DNA of 64,000 bases. Source: an uncultured bacterium. Lineage in GTDB: Bacteria > Hydrogenedentota > Hydrogenedentia > Hydrogenedentales > Hydrogenedentaceae. Position numbers and translations under genes: made by a program. Shown piece after piece: positions 34,841 to 44,447 of this stretch (its first letter is position 1; each line of letters begins with the position of its first letter). The notes under the pieces were generated by a model, which did not search any database, was not told the DNA's origin, and saw only the letters and a program-made list of their open reading frames with translations. The stretch spans positions 1-64,000 of the forward strand of contig CAKZKR010000064.1 of NCBI GenBank assembly GCA_937124615.1. Reading direction: 5' to 3'.

Positions 34841-36991
34841 TTATATTGTTTTAATACTTACATTTATATTTATTTCAATATTCACACCCGGATAAAATAT
34901 CTTTTTCCAACAAGGGATAATAACATTCCCTTGATACACCCTTTCCTGACCATTTTCCGATTGGCTTACTGTTTCTATCGGAAAATTAAAGACTCTTACT
35001 TCATCACTAAAAATGAACTCTATTTCTAAACCTTGCCATTCATCTCTTATTGATATATGGTTTAACCCTGTCTCATCTCCGATATCCCCTAATTTCCGCA
35101 TGTTAAGAATTTTGTCTCTAGAATAAAAAAAACGGTCATCTGCAGAACCTGTTAGGAGATTGAAACACCACTCTGACCCAAAATATCCTTCAAATTCTCC
35201 CGGAGAATCATTTCTTATTCTATATTTTACATCAAATGTAATGGTATTTTCATTTTTCAATATATATGGAACAAAATCTTTAATTAATGTAACATCCCAT
35301 TCTAAATGGCCTATAGAAACAACCCCTTTCCCAATAAATGAAATGTCAGCCTGTTTAAAATGGTAATCGTATACCCCATTTTTTAGAGACCACCAATTAA
35401 TATAAGTGTTCTTTGTTAAATCTTCAATAGAAACATTTAACGGTAAAAAATGGTCCCTCATAGAACTTCGCAAATAGGAATCATATATTAAATATTTTTC
35501 TAAACCTTTTTCTTTTGCTTTTACCAGTTCATGGATACTTTTATGTCCTTTTTCCTCTACGACATGCGAAATATCCTTTCTGAAAAGGTCTTCGTGGTAT
35601 GCTTCCTCTCTTCGAGAAAGTAAATTCATACAATTAAAAGACTTCGGTTTATAATCCAACTCAAATAATGTTCCGCCATCTTCAGGACTAAAAAAGAAAT
35701 TTGCTTGGTGTGTTTCAAGAATTATCTCTTTTTTCCCATCACAATTAAAATCTATTTCTGTAAGCGAATAAGAATCAGGTTTTATTTCTTGATATTTATC
35801 TAATAATTTATCACTTTCGATTATATTGTTGTATACCGCCGTTCTTAGATGATTCAGGTAAAGTCCACCAAAAACACCATGCCAATATGCACAATTACAT
35901 TGTCCCTGGAAGAGTTTTTTTTGGGCTTCCTTCAATAATATGTTTTCACTATCTTTAGCTAATAATTCATTTAGCCTACGGCTTGTTTTTAACATCCGCT
36001 TCTGCATGTTGTTCGATTCTTCATATTTCGATAAGAAACCTCTCCAAAAACCACCTTTAAAATAACGAGATATCTTTTCCCAAATTTCTGAATTATTCTG
36101 AAATTCTTTCTTTAATTTTAAATATTCTTTTTGTGACCTTGTAGGCAACACCCACTCCATCATTTCATGATATGATGCACAAGGCAGGTAAACCTTTCCT
36201 AATGGTGAGTTATTATCTAAATACTCGGAATAAGTAACAGAGTTTAGCCAATTTTTTTCATTGGATACCGTTTCAAAAAAATTATATAACCATTTTTCTT
36301 CATAAACACTATGATAAGTTCCGGGCCAAATACCAAATTTCTCTCCATCGTCATGAAAAACAGCACATACATTCGAATAGAGATACGATTTCTCTTTTAA
36401 AAATTCAATTGTTTCCATTATAGGTCTAAAAGGGATGGTATATCTCAACTTTTCAAGAATAGGGAAGACCTTAACAACAAATCCCTCGTGTTCTGTAAGA
36501 TAATACCCAAACAAATCATTATGATCTAACCCTGCACTTAAAAAATGTGTATCATCTAACGCTGTATATTCAATTCCGGCTTTAGATAATATCTTTGGGA
36601 AATAAGGTTCCCAAACCCGTTCTGCTATCCACATTCCTCGAGGTTTTATCCCAAAACGCTTATGGAAAAATTCCTGCATATAAAAAACTTGGTTTAATGC
36701 ATCTTCCTCTGGTATTGCACAAATCAAGGGTTCATAGAAGGCCCCCCCCATTAATTCTATTTGCCCCCCTTCTACAAATTCCCCTAAGAAATCATAAAAC
36801 TCTGGATGCTGTACATCTAACCAATCCCAGATAGGTCCCGTTATATGTAAAGTAATACTTATATCCCCGAAATCTTTAAGCACTTTGAGAAACGGCAAAT
36901 ATGCTTTTTGATAGGCTTCTTCAAAAACGAAGTCGAAATTTCCAACAGGTTGATGCGAATGTAAAGCAAATATTAAATTCATTGATTTCAT
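34841..36991 (-). CDS. GH57 glycoside hydrolase, 4-alpha-glucanotransferase/alpha-amylase type
   Basis: The 716-residue protein begins FALHSHQPVGNFDFVFEEAY, the GH57 opening. The catalytic pair fits the Thermococcus litoralis glucanotransferase: nucleophile Glu124 in WIAERVWEP and acid Asp214/Asp215 in VFHDDGEKFGIWP. The helical DUF1925 and beta-sandwich DUF1926 domains follow, the latter ending in a beta-rich part with GYFGSEWCFNLLTG. No signal peptide is seen, so it acts on internal alpha-1,4-glucan such as glycogen. It lies between hprK and the HPr gene, with gaps of 15 and 6 bases, so its expression is probably tied to them. Confidence 0.9.
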   Translation of the reverse strand: MKSMNLIFALHSHQPVGNFDFVFEEAYQKAYLPFLKVLKDFGDISITLHITGPIWDWLDVQHPEFYDFLGEFVEGGQIELMGGAFYEPLICAIPEEDALNQVFYMQEFFHKRFGIKPRGMWIAERVWEPYFPKILSKAGIEYTALDDTHFLSAGLDHNDLFGYYLTEHEGFVVKVFPILEKLRYTIPFRPIMETIEFLKEKSYLYSNVCAVFHDDGEKFGIWPGTYHSVYEEKWLYNFFETVSNEKNWLNSVTYSEYLDNNSPLGKVYLPCASYHEMMEWVLPTRSQKEYLKLKKEFQNNSEIWEKISRYFKGGFWRGFLSKYEESNNMQKRMLKTSRRLNELLAKDSENILLKEAQKKLFQGQCNCAYWHGVFGGLYLNHLRTAVYNNIIESDKLLDKYQEIKPDSYSLTEIDFNCDGKKEIILETHQANFFFSPEDGGTLFELDYKPKSFNCMNLLSRREEAYHEDLFRKDISHVVEEKGHKSIHELVKAKEKGLEKYLIYDSYLRSSMRDHFLPLNVSIEDLTKNTYINWWSLKNGVYDYHFKQADISFIGKGVVSIGHLEWDVTLIKDFVPYILKNENTITFDVKYRIRNDSPGEFEGYFGSEWCFNLLTGSADDRFFYSRDKILNMRKLGDIGDETGLNHISIRDEWQGLEIEFIFSDEVRVFNFPIETVSQSENGQERVYQGNVIIPCWKKIFYPGVNIEININVSIKTI

Positions 36992-37006
36992 TGATACTAC
37001 TTCCTA

Positions 37007-37981
37007 TTATAAATTTTGGTAATAGGTGGTGGCATGTTTTGAACGTTCTGAAAATTTCTGGTCAATATCAATCCCCAATTCTCTCATACGACATTTTAAA
37101 GCGGCCGCTTCAACAATAACTGCAAGGTTTCTTCCAGGACCAACAGGTACTTTAAGATAAGGAACCTTTACATTTAAAATTTCTTTTTCTGGCCATATAT
37201 CAATAATAATATGATAATCCTCCATTTTTTCCACAAGTTCAATAATAAGACCTACTTGTTTCCGTCTCCGTATCCTACCCGCTCCATATACTGACAATAC
37301 ATCTACAACACCGATCCCACGAATATGCATATAATGTTCTAATTGTGGGTCACTTTCTGCAATCACAACATCTTCAATACCCTTTCTTAACCGTACAACA
37401 TCATCAACAACAAGACGATGTCCCCTCTCAACCAGTTCCAGAGCCGTTTCACTTTTGCCGATCCCGGATTCTCCCACAATAACCACACCTATACCATAAC
37501 AATCTACCACAGTCCCATGAATTGTTGTTTCAGGAGCAAATTTCTCTGCAAGAAATAAAATTACTTTGCTTATAACCTGGTCTGTTGTAAGGTTTGATTG
37601 TAAAACAGGAACACCATGTCGATTGCAAATATCCAGAAAAATTTGTGGCGGGACTAAGGAACGAGATAAAAGGAAAGCAGGTATTTCAAATGAGAACATA
37701 TATTGCAAACGATTTTCAATTTCAGAGGGAGAAAGCCTTTCTAAATAGTGAATTTCTGTATTACCCAAAACTTGAATTCTATCATTCGCAAAATATTCTA
37801 GATATCCTGTCAAGGCTAGACCCGGACGATTTACATCAGCCGTAAGTACTTCTCTACGAATACCTTGAAAACCTGCAATAATTTTTAACCCCAATTCCGC
37901 AAAAACAGACTCTCTAAAAAGTGAGGCTACGGGAATAGACCCCCTTTTTCTAAAATTTATTTGTAGATCATGTTCCCACAT
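37007..37981 (-). CDS. hprK: HPr kinase/phosphorylase
   Basis: Phosphorylates and dephosphorylates the control Ser of HPr according to carbon state. The 324-residue protein has the P-loop GESGIGKS at 170-177, the capping His/Gly in TIHGTVVDCYG before it, RLVVDDVVRLRK after it, and the HprK signature IRGIGVVDVLSVYGAGRIR. The C-terminal helix with VPVGPGRNLAVIVEAAAL is typical. It lies between hpf and the GH57 gene. Confidence 0.95.
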   Translation of the reverse strand: MWEHDLQINFRKRGSIPVASLFRESVFAELGLKIIAGFQGIRREVLTADVNRPGLALTGYLEYFANDRIQVLGNTEIHYLERLSPSEIENRLQYMFSFEIPAFLLSRSLVPPQIFLDICNRHGVPVLQSNLTTDQVISKVILFLAEKFAPETTIHGTVVDCYGIGVVIVGESGIGKSETALELVERGHRLVVDDVVRLRKGIEDVVIAESDPQLEHYMHIRGIGVVDVLSVYGAGRIRRRKQVGLIIELVEKMEDYHIIIDIWPEKEILNVKVPYLKVPVGPGRNLAVIVEAAALKCRMRELGIDIDQKFSERSKHATTYYQNL

Positions 37982-38052
37982 TCATTAATCTCACTAATTG
38001 AGAGAATGATTTCAAAATTACAATATTATTGATTATTATATTAAAAATATGA

Positions 38053-38628
38053 TTAAAATTGTGGTTCTATTAGTCCATAAGTACTGTTCCCCCTCGGATA
38101 CAGAACATTAACTTGAGATGTTTCAAGATTAATAAATACAAGGAAAGGCTCTTCCAAAAGTTGTATTTGCATTAATGCTTCATCGACAGTCATTGGTTTT
38201 AACACTATTTGCTCTCGATGTACAATCTCATGAGATATTCCCGAATCTGTTTCGTTAACTTTACTTTCTATTTTTTCAGCCTCATCTTTAATTTCAAGTA
38301 TTACATGTTTATATTTCCTTGTTTCCACAAAACTACGGGGTTTATGATTTTTTATTTTATCTTTAAATTTACGAATTTGTCGGTCTAATTTCTCAATTAC
38401 TGCATCTACAGATGCATACATATCTGTTGATATTTCTTTACTATGTATACGCATACCATTTGCATTAATGTTTATCTCGCAGATATGTCTATGTTTTTCT
38501 ACATCCAATATCACATCTGCTGTTATTATTTTGTCAAAATAATGAGTTAACTTATTTAAAGCATTTTCAATATAACTTTTTAATGCATCGGACATTTCCA
38601 TGTGTCTACCTGTAATCTTTACATTCAT
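38053..38628 (-). CDS. hpf: Ribosome hibernation promoting factor, long form
   Basis: The N-terminal 105 residues match the HPF/YfiA fold (MNVKITGRHMEMSDALKSYI, then KLTHYFDKI), which binds the small subunit. After a linker, the C-terminal domain (IVHREQIVLKPMTVDEAL, then EEPFLVFINLETSQVNVLY) is the dimerisation part that allows 100S ribosomes to form with one protein. Length 191 marks the long form. AGGAGT precedes the start. It heads the run hpf-hprK-GH57-ptsH-ptsI-dxr-rseP-lysC. Confidence 0.94.
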   Translation of the reverse strand: MNVKITGRHMEMSDALKSYIENALNKLTHYFDKIITADVILDVEKHRHICEININANGMRIHSKEISTDMYASVDAVIEKLDRQIRKFKDKIKNHKPRSFVETRKYKHVILEIKDEAEKIESKVNETDSGISHEIVHREQIVLKPMTVDEALMQIQLLEEPFLVFINLETSQVNVLYPRGNSTYGLIEPQF

Positions 38629-38764
38629 CGATTAATCACTCCTTTAATAATTTTTAATATATCTATTTATTATTTTAACGAAAAATAATACCAAAGGGGA
38701 AAAAAATAGTTCAAACGATGGAATTATTATAAACCATACATATATAATTGGTACATAAAATTCT

Positions 38765-38770
38765 TATAAT
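38765..38770 (+). promoter_or_regulatory. Candidate -10 element before the membrane-protein gene
   Basis: TATAAT 24 bases before the ATG at 38794 in a 165-base gap between divergent genes; GTAAGGG serves as ribosome site. A convincing -35 hexamer is not seen at normal spacing. Confidence 0.3.
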
Positions 38771-38793
38771 AAAATAAAAAGTAAGGGTTTTAT

Positions 38794-40503
38794 ATGAAAT
38801 ATGTAAAATCTATTATTTATCTTTTTGTGCCAATTTTACCTATTTTTACAATAGTTGTTCTTGTATATTTATTTGGTTATCGTTTCCCATATTGGGATGA
38901 GATTTTGTATTTACCTCTTTATGATAAGTTATCTCAAGGGACACTGTCTCTCAACGATCTATTTTTTCTGCAAAACAATCACAGACCTTTTATACCAAGA
39001 CTCATTACTCTTATGATTGCAAAGATAACATCGTGGAATGAAATGGTTATCCTTTATTGCAGTGTTACATCCGTTATTGTCCTGTATATTGTCCTTAGTT
39101 ATATTATAAACTCCGAAAAAAAGGGAAAAATTGTATATAGACTCCCCAATTATCCGAAAATCAATATTGTCAAATTTTTTGCACTATGTTATACATCATT
39201 ACTACTGTTTTCTTGGTCACAAATGGAAAACTGGATTTGGGGTTTACAACTTATGGTGTTTATTACAAATCTTTTATGTGTATTGGTATTATTTGTGATA
39301 TTTCAATATAAAATGAATATTTTAACATTAATAATTTGTATATCATTATCAACTTTTGCTTCTTTTTCGTTTGCAAATGGTCTGTTAATCTGGTTTATTT
39401 CTCTTCCTATTTTAACCTACAAAATAGCAAAATCAAAAAAGAATTACATGCTACTTATTATTTGGGTATTATGTACTATTGCTGTTATTACATTTTATTT
39501 TACGAACTATCAAACTCCATCCATTTCGAAAACCGATATAAACCCAGGTTTATTACATAAGTTCCTATATTTTTTGCTTTACTGTGGAAGTCCCATATCA
39601 GGATTTATTTTTACACCTCCATGGCATGGAAATAAAATCCCGGAGGTAAATACCTTATCTTATTTATTTGGAATAACGGGACTTGTACTGTGGGTTTTGC
39701 TCCTGTACAAAACAAAAAATGTTATCGTTACACAGGTCCAAATTTGTAAATTTGAAAAAGATAAACAAGTATTGTATATAAAGCGGCTCACCCGTCCCGA
39801 TATTGAAGAATATTTTTTTTGGAAAGGATTATCTTTATTTGCTTTACTTAGTGGGATATTACTTGTATTAGGTAGGTCCGGAATGGGTTTAGGACAGGCA
39901 TTATCATCAAGATACATCACAACAGGATGTTTGTTTTGGTGTTCCCTTATCGGTTTATTTAATTTTTATGTAAAAAATTCGGAAGAATCTATAAAAGAAA
40001 AAATCATAAAACGATACTGTAACAAAACAATTACAGGTTTTATTTTAATAGTTTTCCTTATCCTTAATTTTTCACCTGTATTTTTAAACCGTGAATGGCA
40101 CAAAATTGCACGATGGAAGAATTTAGGATGGTATGCTTTATCATCTGGTTATAATGGAAGATTATACTGGACAGACCTTTGGGGAGATAAAGACTTTGCA
40201 ACACCCGAAGTTTTACAAAAAGAATTATTTCCAATTTTCAAGAAATATAATTTAGCATCAATCAATAATTTTGAAAGCAACGAATCTAAAAAAAATTTGG
40301 CAAAAATATTTATAAAAGAAACGAAATATTTTATTAAAAACAATCGTTGGAAACCTGCTGTATGCTATTTAGATACCGCCTTTTTTCTAGACCCTGAATT
40401 ACAAAATGATATAGAAGAATTAAAGAAACAAATTCCTCCAGAAATGTTTGTATTATATAAAAGATATCAAAATGAATGGCAATTAACCCCTGATAACTAT
40501 TGA
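38794..40503 (+). CDS. Polytopic membrane protein, possible GT-C-type glycosyltransferase
   Basis: The 569-residue protein has about ten to eleven hydrophobic segments. After the first one comes YRFPYWDEILYLPLYDKLSQ; an acidic pair in this first loop is the hallmark position of GT-C glycosyltransferases that use lipid-linked sugars. The QNNHRPFIPR stretch and a later LGQALSSRYITTGCLFW recur in uncharacterised membrane proteins of this kind. The C-terminal 110 residues are soluble and helical, perhaps TPR-like. No neighbour supports a pathway. The enzyme role is inference. Confidence 0.6.
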   Translation: MKYVKSIIYLFVPILPIFTIVVLVYLFGYRFPYWDEILYLPLYDKLSQGTLSLNDLFFLQNNHRPFIPRLITLMIAKITSWNEMVILYCSVTSVIVLYIVLSYIINSEKKGKIVYRLPNYPKINIVKFFALCYTSLLLFSWSQMENWIWGLQLMVFITNLLCVLVLFVIFQYKMNILTLIICISLSTFASFSFANGLLIWFISLPILTYKIAKSKKNYMLLIIWVLCTIAVITFYFTNYQTPSISKTDINPGLLHKFLYFLLYCGSPISGFIFTPPWHGNKIPEVNTLSYLFGITGLVLWVLLLYKTKNVIVTQVQICKFEKDKQVLYIKRLTRPDIEEYFFWKGLSLFALLSGILLVLGRSGMGLGQALSSRYITTGCLFWCSLIGLFNFYVKNSEESIKEKIIKRYCNKTITGFILIVFLILNFSPVFLNREWHKIARWKNLGWYALSSGYNGRLYWTDLWGDKDFATPEVLQKELFPIFKKYNLASINNFESNESKKNLAKIFIKETKYFIKNNRWKPAVCYLDTAFFLDPELQNDIEELKKQIPPEMFVLYKRYQNEWQLTPDNY

Positions 40504-40605
40504 TTTATAGATATTTTTGCCTAATTTTTGATATTATATCTCCCATCTCATTTTTGTTCCCAGTATCGTATAAAAAGAATGTTTTTGTTTTTTTGGAGTA
40601 ATAAA

Positions 40606-43600
40606 ATGGAGAAGAATAAAATCAATAAAGTATTTGATGATGTTGTTCCTTCATCCCAGTTCAATTTTGCTCAAACAGAAAGAGAAATTATTAAATTTTG
40701 GAAGGAAAAAAAGATATATCAAAGGAGTCTAAAGCAAAGGGAAAATGCTCCTAAATTTGTGTTCTATGAAGGTCCTCCCACAGCTAATGGCTTACCCCAT
40801 CCCGGACATTGTTTAACAAGAACGATTAAAGATATTTTCCTTCGTTACAAAACAATGGATGGCTACTACTGTGAAAGAAAAGCAGGATGGGATACACATG
40901 GATTACCCGTTGAAATCGAAGTTTGCAAAACTCTGGGAATTATAGATGGAGGCAAATCTGCGATTGAGACTTATGGAATAGAAGCGTTTAATAAAGCCTG
41001 TATCGAGTCCGTGTTTCGTTATCAAAGAGAATGGGAAGAAATGACAGAACGAATTGGATTCTGGGTTGACCTTGAACAGGCCTATGTAACATATCACCAG
41101 TCTTATGTTGAAAGTGTTTGGTGGGCATTAAAACAGTTGTTTGATAGGGGATTGCTATATAGAGGTTATAAAGTAGTTTGGTGGTGGGCTCAAGGAGGAA
41201 CAGCACTTTCTGCTGGAGAAGTCGGTGAAGGATATAAAGAAATAGAAGACCCCTCTATCACAGTTCGTATCTCTCTTACAAACGACAGTAAACAAAAATT
41301 AGGTTTTTCTGAGAAGGATAATGTTAGTTTTTTAATATGGACAACAACTCCGTGGACTTTACTGAGTAATTGCGCCATTTGTGTTGGGCCCTGTATCGAA
41401 TATGCACTGGTAGAAGTAAATAAAAATGATTATAAAGAATGGCTGATTGTTGCAAGTGCAGTGGCAAAATCAGTTTTAGGCGATGATATAAGAATCGTGA
41501 AAACATTTAATGGATCGGACTTGGTAGGATTATCATATCAACCCTTATTTCAATACGATATACCACAAAAAATTGAAGGAATAGGGCCTTCTGACAAACA
41601 TTGGATAGTTATAGCAGGAGATTTTGTAGACATTGAAACAGGGACGGGTCTGGTTCATATAGCACCTGCCTTTGGTGAAGATGACTATAAAGTATGTAAA
41701 GAGCAAGGAATTGGTTTCCTTTGTTTTGTTAAGCCCGACGGCACTTTTGATGAAAGAGTTACAGAAAAAGATTTATATACAGGAGAACCTCTAAGTGGAA
41801 AGTTCTGTAAAGATGCCGATAAATCAATTATTCGTATACTCAAAGATAGGGGACTTTTATTAATACAAGAACAATTTCGTCATGCCTATCCCTTCTGTCC
41901 TCGGGCTGAAAATGACCCACTTATACAATATGCTCGTCAAAGTTGGTTTATAAGAACTTCCGAATTTATTGATGAATTTCTAAAAAACAACCAAAAAATA
42001 TCGTGGCAACCTGAACATATTCGCGAGGGCCGTTTTGGAAATTTCCTTGCAACCAATGTAGATTGGGCACTATCGCGAGAAAGATTCTGGGGAACACCTC
42101 TACCTATATGGATTTGTGAAAAGACAGGATATATGGAATGTATCTCATCATATCAAGAGTTAATCTCAAAACCAGGTGTTGAAGGTTTGGATGTATGGGA
42201 AAATGCTAAAAAACTAAATCCTGAATTGAATGAAAACTTGAAAGTACATAAACCTTACATAGATGCTATTACATATCAAAGTCCCCAAGACCCGACTTCT
42301 CGTATGCGAAGAGTTCCTGAAGTTATTGATTGCTGGTTTGATGCAGGATGTATGCCCTTTGCTCAATGGGGATACCCTTATATGAAAGGCTCTGAAAAAG
42401 TTTTTATGGAAAATTTTCCTGCTGATTTCATTAGTGAGGCTATAGACCAGACAAGAGGCTGGTTCTATGCCTTATTGGCAATTAGCACTATATTGTTTAA
42501 GGATAAAAAAGAATACCCTCACCCATTTAAAAACTGTGTTTGTTTAGGACATATACAAGGTGAAGACGGATATAAATTATCGAAAAGGCTAAAAAATTAC
42601 AGAGAACCAAAATATATATTCGACAAATATAGTGCTGATGCTCTTAGATGGAGTTTTGTTGCCAAAAATTCACCGACTGCTACAACAAAATTCCAGGAAA
42701 AACTAATTGAAGAATTACAAAGCGACCTTTTGATCCGCTGGTATAATGTGTACAGTTTCTTTACTATATATGCGAATCTGGATGGTTTTACTGCAGATGG
42801 GGCTCCATTAAAATTACTAAAAGATGTTTCTTCCAATCCACAAGAAATTACAGAAAAGGATTATACTCCACCAACAGACCCCATAAAAGCATATAGACCA
42901 TGGAATGAACGAAATGAATTAGATCGGTGGATATTAAACGAGATGAACAAAACCATTGTTCAGGTTCGAAATGCTCTTGATCAATATGAAACTTATCCTT
43001 CTGCAAAGGCTATTTTTGATTTCTTAGAAGGTTTATCAAACTGGTATGTTCGTAGAAGTCGTCCTCGTTTTTGGGATAGTGTATGGACAGAACAAAAAGC
43101 AGATGCATACTGGACTCTTTTCGAATGTTTAATCAATCTTGCACGGATTTCCGCCCCATTTGTTCCCTTCTTTTCAGAAATTACATGGAGAAACCTTACG
43201 AAACCTCTGAAAACTGCTACAGAAAGTGTTCATCTATCTACATATCCTACAGCTAATTTAGATAAAATTGACAATTTGCTCCTTGAAAATATGGCACTTG
43301 CAAGGGAAGCAGTAACTTTGGGATTAAATGCCCGTAGATTGTTCAATATTAAGGTTCGCCAACCCCTTGCAAAATGTGAAATCGTCCTATCAACTCCAGA
43401 ATTAAAAGAAAAAGTTGATTCCTATACAGATATAGTAAAGGAAGAACTGAATATTAAAGAAATCGAATTTTCAGAGCAACCTGAATTATATGTTAATTAT
43501 GAGATAAAGCCTAATTATAAAGTTTTAGGACCTAAATTAGGGAATAAAGTAAAATCGCTTGCTAAAGTTATTTCATCTGTAAATGGTGCTACCATATACC

Positions 43601-44028
43601 ACGATATCACAGCAAATGGTGAATATATCGTAGAGATAGAAGGGGAGACAGTTTCTCTTAAAGAAGAAGATTTAAGCGTGAAACTTATTCCAAAAGAAGG
43701 TTTTACTGCATCACAAGGTAAGAATATGGTGGTGATTTTAACAACAACTATTACTGAAGAATTAAGAAAAGAAGGTTGGATGCGAGACTTAATTAGAGAG
43801 GTGCAGGAACTTCGTAAAGCAAAACAACTTCCTTATGATAAAAGGATTGTATTAACTTTAACAGCGGGTAGCAATGCACTTAAAGAAGCCTTTTCTGAAT
43901 ATAAAGAGATGATTTCCAAGGAAGTCTTAGCAGAAACAATATCTATTTCAGATACAGAGATTCCAGAAATGAAACAGATTTCTATTAATGAAATTCCTGT
44001 AGGGCTTTTTCTTGAACCTGTCAAATAA
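40606..44028 (+). CDS. ileS: Isoleucyl-tRNA synthetase
   Basis: Charges tRNA-Ile with isoleucine. Start 40606 is chosen for the GGAG site at 40595-40598; an in-frame ATG at 40528 adds a poor sequence. The 1140-residue protein has the HIGH-type motif HPGH at 65-68, GWDTHGLPVEIEV, an intact editing domain (WTTTPWTLLSN, then AFGEDDY) and the KMSKS-type motif KLSKR from Lys657. The C-terminal anticodon and extra domains make it longer than E. coli IleRS (938) and more like the eukaryote-like IleS2 type. A convergent rlpA ends 4 bases downstream. Confidence 0.95.
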   Translation: MEKNKINKVFDDVVPSSQFNFAQTEREIIKFWKEKKIYQRSLKQRENAPKFVFYEGPPTANGLPHPGHCLTRTIKDIFLRYKTMDGYYCERKAGWDTHGLPVEIEVCKTLGIIDGGKSAIETYGIEAFNKACIESVFRYQREWEEMTERIGFWVDLEQAYVTYHQSYVESVWWALKQLFDRGLLYRGYKVVWWWAQGGTALSAGEVGEGYKEIEDPSITVRISLTNDSKQKLGFSEKDNVSFLIWTTTPWTLLSNCAICVGPCIEYALVEVNKNDYKEWLIVASAVAKSVLGDDIRIVKTFNGSDLVGLSYQPLFQYDIPQKIEGIGPSDKHWIVIAGDFVDIETGTGLVHIAPAFGEDDYKVCKEQGIGFLCFVKPDGTFDERVTEKDLYTGEPLSGKFCKDADKSIIRILKDRGLLLIQEQFRHAYPFCPRAENDPLIQYARQSWFIRTSEFIDEFLKNNQKISWQPEHIREGRFGNFLATNVDWALSRERFWGTPLPIWICEKTGYMECISSYQELISKPGVEGLDVWENAKKLNPELNENLKVHKPYIDAITYQSPQDPTSRMRRVPEVIDCWFDAGCMPFAQWGYPYMKGSEKVFMENFPADFISEAIDQTRGWFYALLAISTILFKDKKEYPHPFKNCVCLGHIQGEDGYKLSKRLKNYREPKYIFDKYSADALRWSFVAKNSPTATTKFQEKLIEELQSDLLIRWYNVYSFFTIYANLDGFTADGAPLKLLKDVSSNPQEITEKDYTPPTDPIKAYRPWNERNELDRWILNEMNKTIVQVRNALDQYETYPSAKAIFDFLEGLSNWYVRRSRPRFWDSVWTEQKADAYWTLFECLINLARISAPFVPFFSEITWRNLTKPLKTATESVHLSTYPTANLDKIDNLLLENMALAREAVTLGLNARRLFNIKVRQPLAKCEIVLSTPELKEKVDSYTDIVKEELNIKEIEFSEQPELYVNYEIKPNYKVLGPKLGNKVKSLAKVISSVNGATIYHDITANGEYIVEIEGETVSLKEEDLSVKLIPKEGFTASQGKNMVVILTTTITEELRKEGWMRDLIREVQELRKAKQLPYDKRIVLTLTAGSNALKEAFSEYKEMISKEVLAETISISDTEIPEMKQISINEIPVGLFLEPVK

Positions 44029-44032
44029 AAAA

Positions 44033-44407
44033 TTAGTGAAGTAGTTTAACAGGTCCTGTCATGTAAGGACCTTTACCCAGATGGTAAACCTTCACCTTTA
44101 TCAACCCTTTTCTTCGGTCTAATGCCTTCATTGCAGAATATGAAAGGTCAATTACTCGTCCTTTAATATAAGGACCACGGTCATTTAACTTACAAATCAC
44201 GGATTTCCCTGTTGATTCGTTCACTACAAGGTAGTAATCGCCAAAGGTCCCAAAAGGCATTGCACAAGTAAATTCATGGTCTTTTAGATATTCCCCCGAA
44301 GCAGTAAGAAAACCTGTTTGTGCAGTCGTATAATATGACGCAATTCCCTCTATACAAGGCTGGATAGGTTGTGTTGAAAGTAATAATATTGCTAACATCG
44401 GGAACAT
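44033..44407 (-). CDS. rlpA: RlpA-like double-psi beta-barrel protein
   Basis: The 124-residue protein has a short N-terminal signal and then one RlpA domain: GIASYYTTAQTGFLTASGE, LVVNESTGKSVICKLNDRGP and GRVIDLSYSAMKALD. RlpA proteins cut or bind denuded glycan strands of peptidoglycan at the septum; here no SPOR domain is attached. The catalytic Asp in NDRGP is kept. The Met at 44407 is preceded by AAGGAG. Confidence 0.85.
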   Translation of the reverse strand: MFPMLAILLLSTQPIQPCIEGIASYYTTAQTGFLTASGEYLKDHEFTCAMPFGTFGDYYLVVNESTGKSVICKLNDRGPYIKGRVIDLSYSAMKALDRRKGLIKVKVYHLGKGPYMTGPVKLLH

Positions 44408-44414
44408 AGTTAAT

Positions 44415-44433
44415 ACTCCTTCTATTCTGGAGT
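44415..44433 (-). promoter_or_regulatory. Small hairpin covering the rlpA ribosome binding site
   Basis: ACTCC (44415-44419 on the plus strand) and GGAGT (44429-44433) are inverted repeats with a nine-base loop. On the rlpA transcript the 3' arm holds the GGAG ribosome site. With only five pairs the hairpin may be chance. Confidence 0.3.
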
Positions 44434-44447
44434 TATGCCGGGTCTAT

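Noticed and set aside
22939-38628. Assignment to Firmicutes from bacillithiol and HprK
   Set aside because: Lipoproteins, PagL-like protein, RlpA, type II secretion parts and long RseP point to an outer membrane; both traits occur in other phyla.
40528-40605. Longer IleRS N terminus from 40528
   Set aside because: It adds an aromatic, basic stretch unlike IleRS; GGAG lies before 40606.
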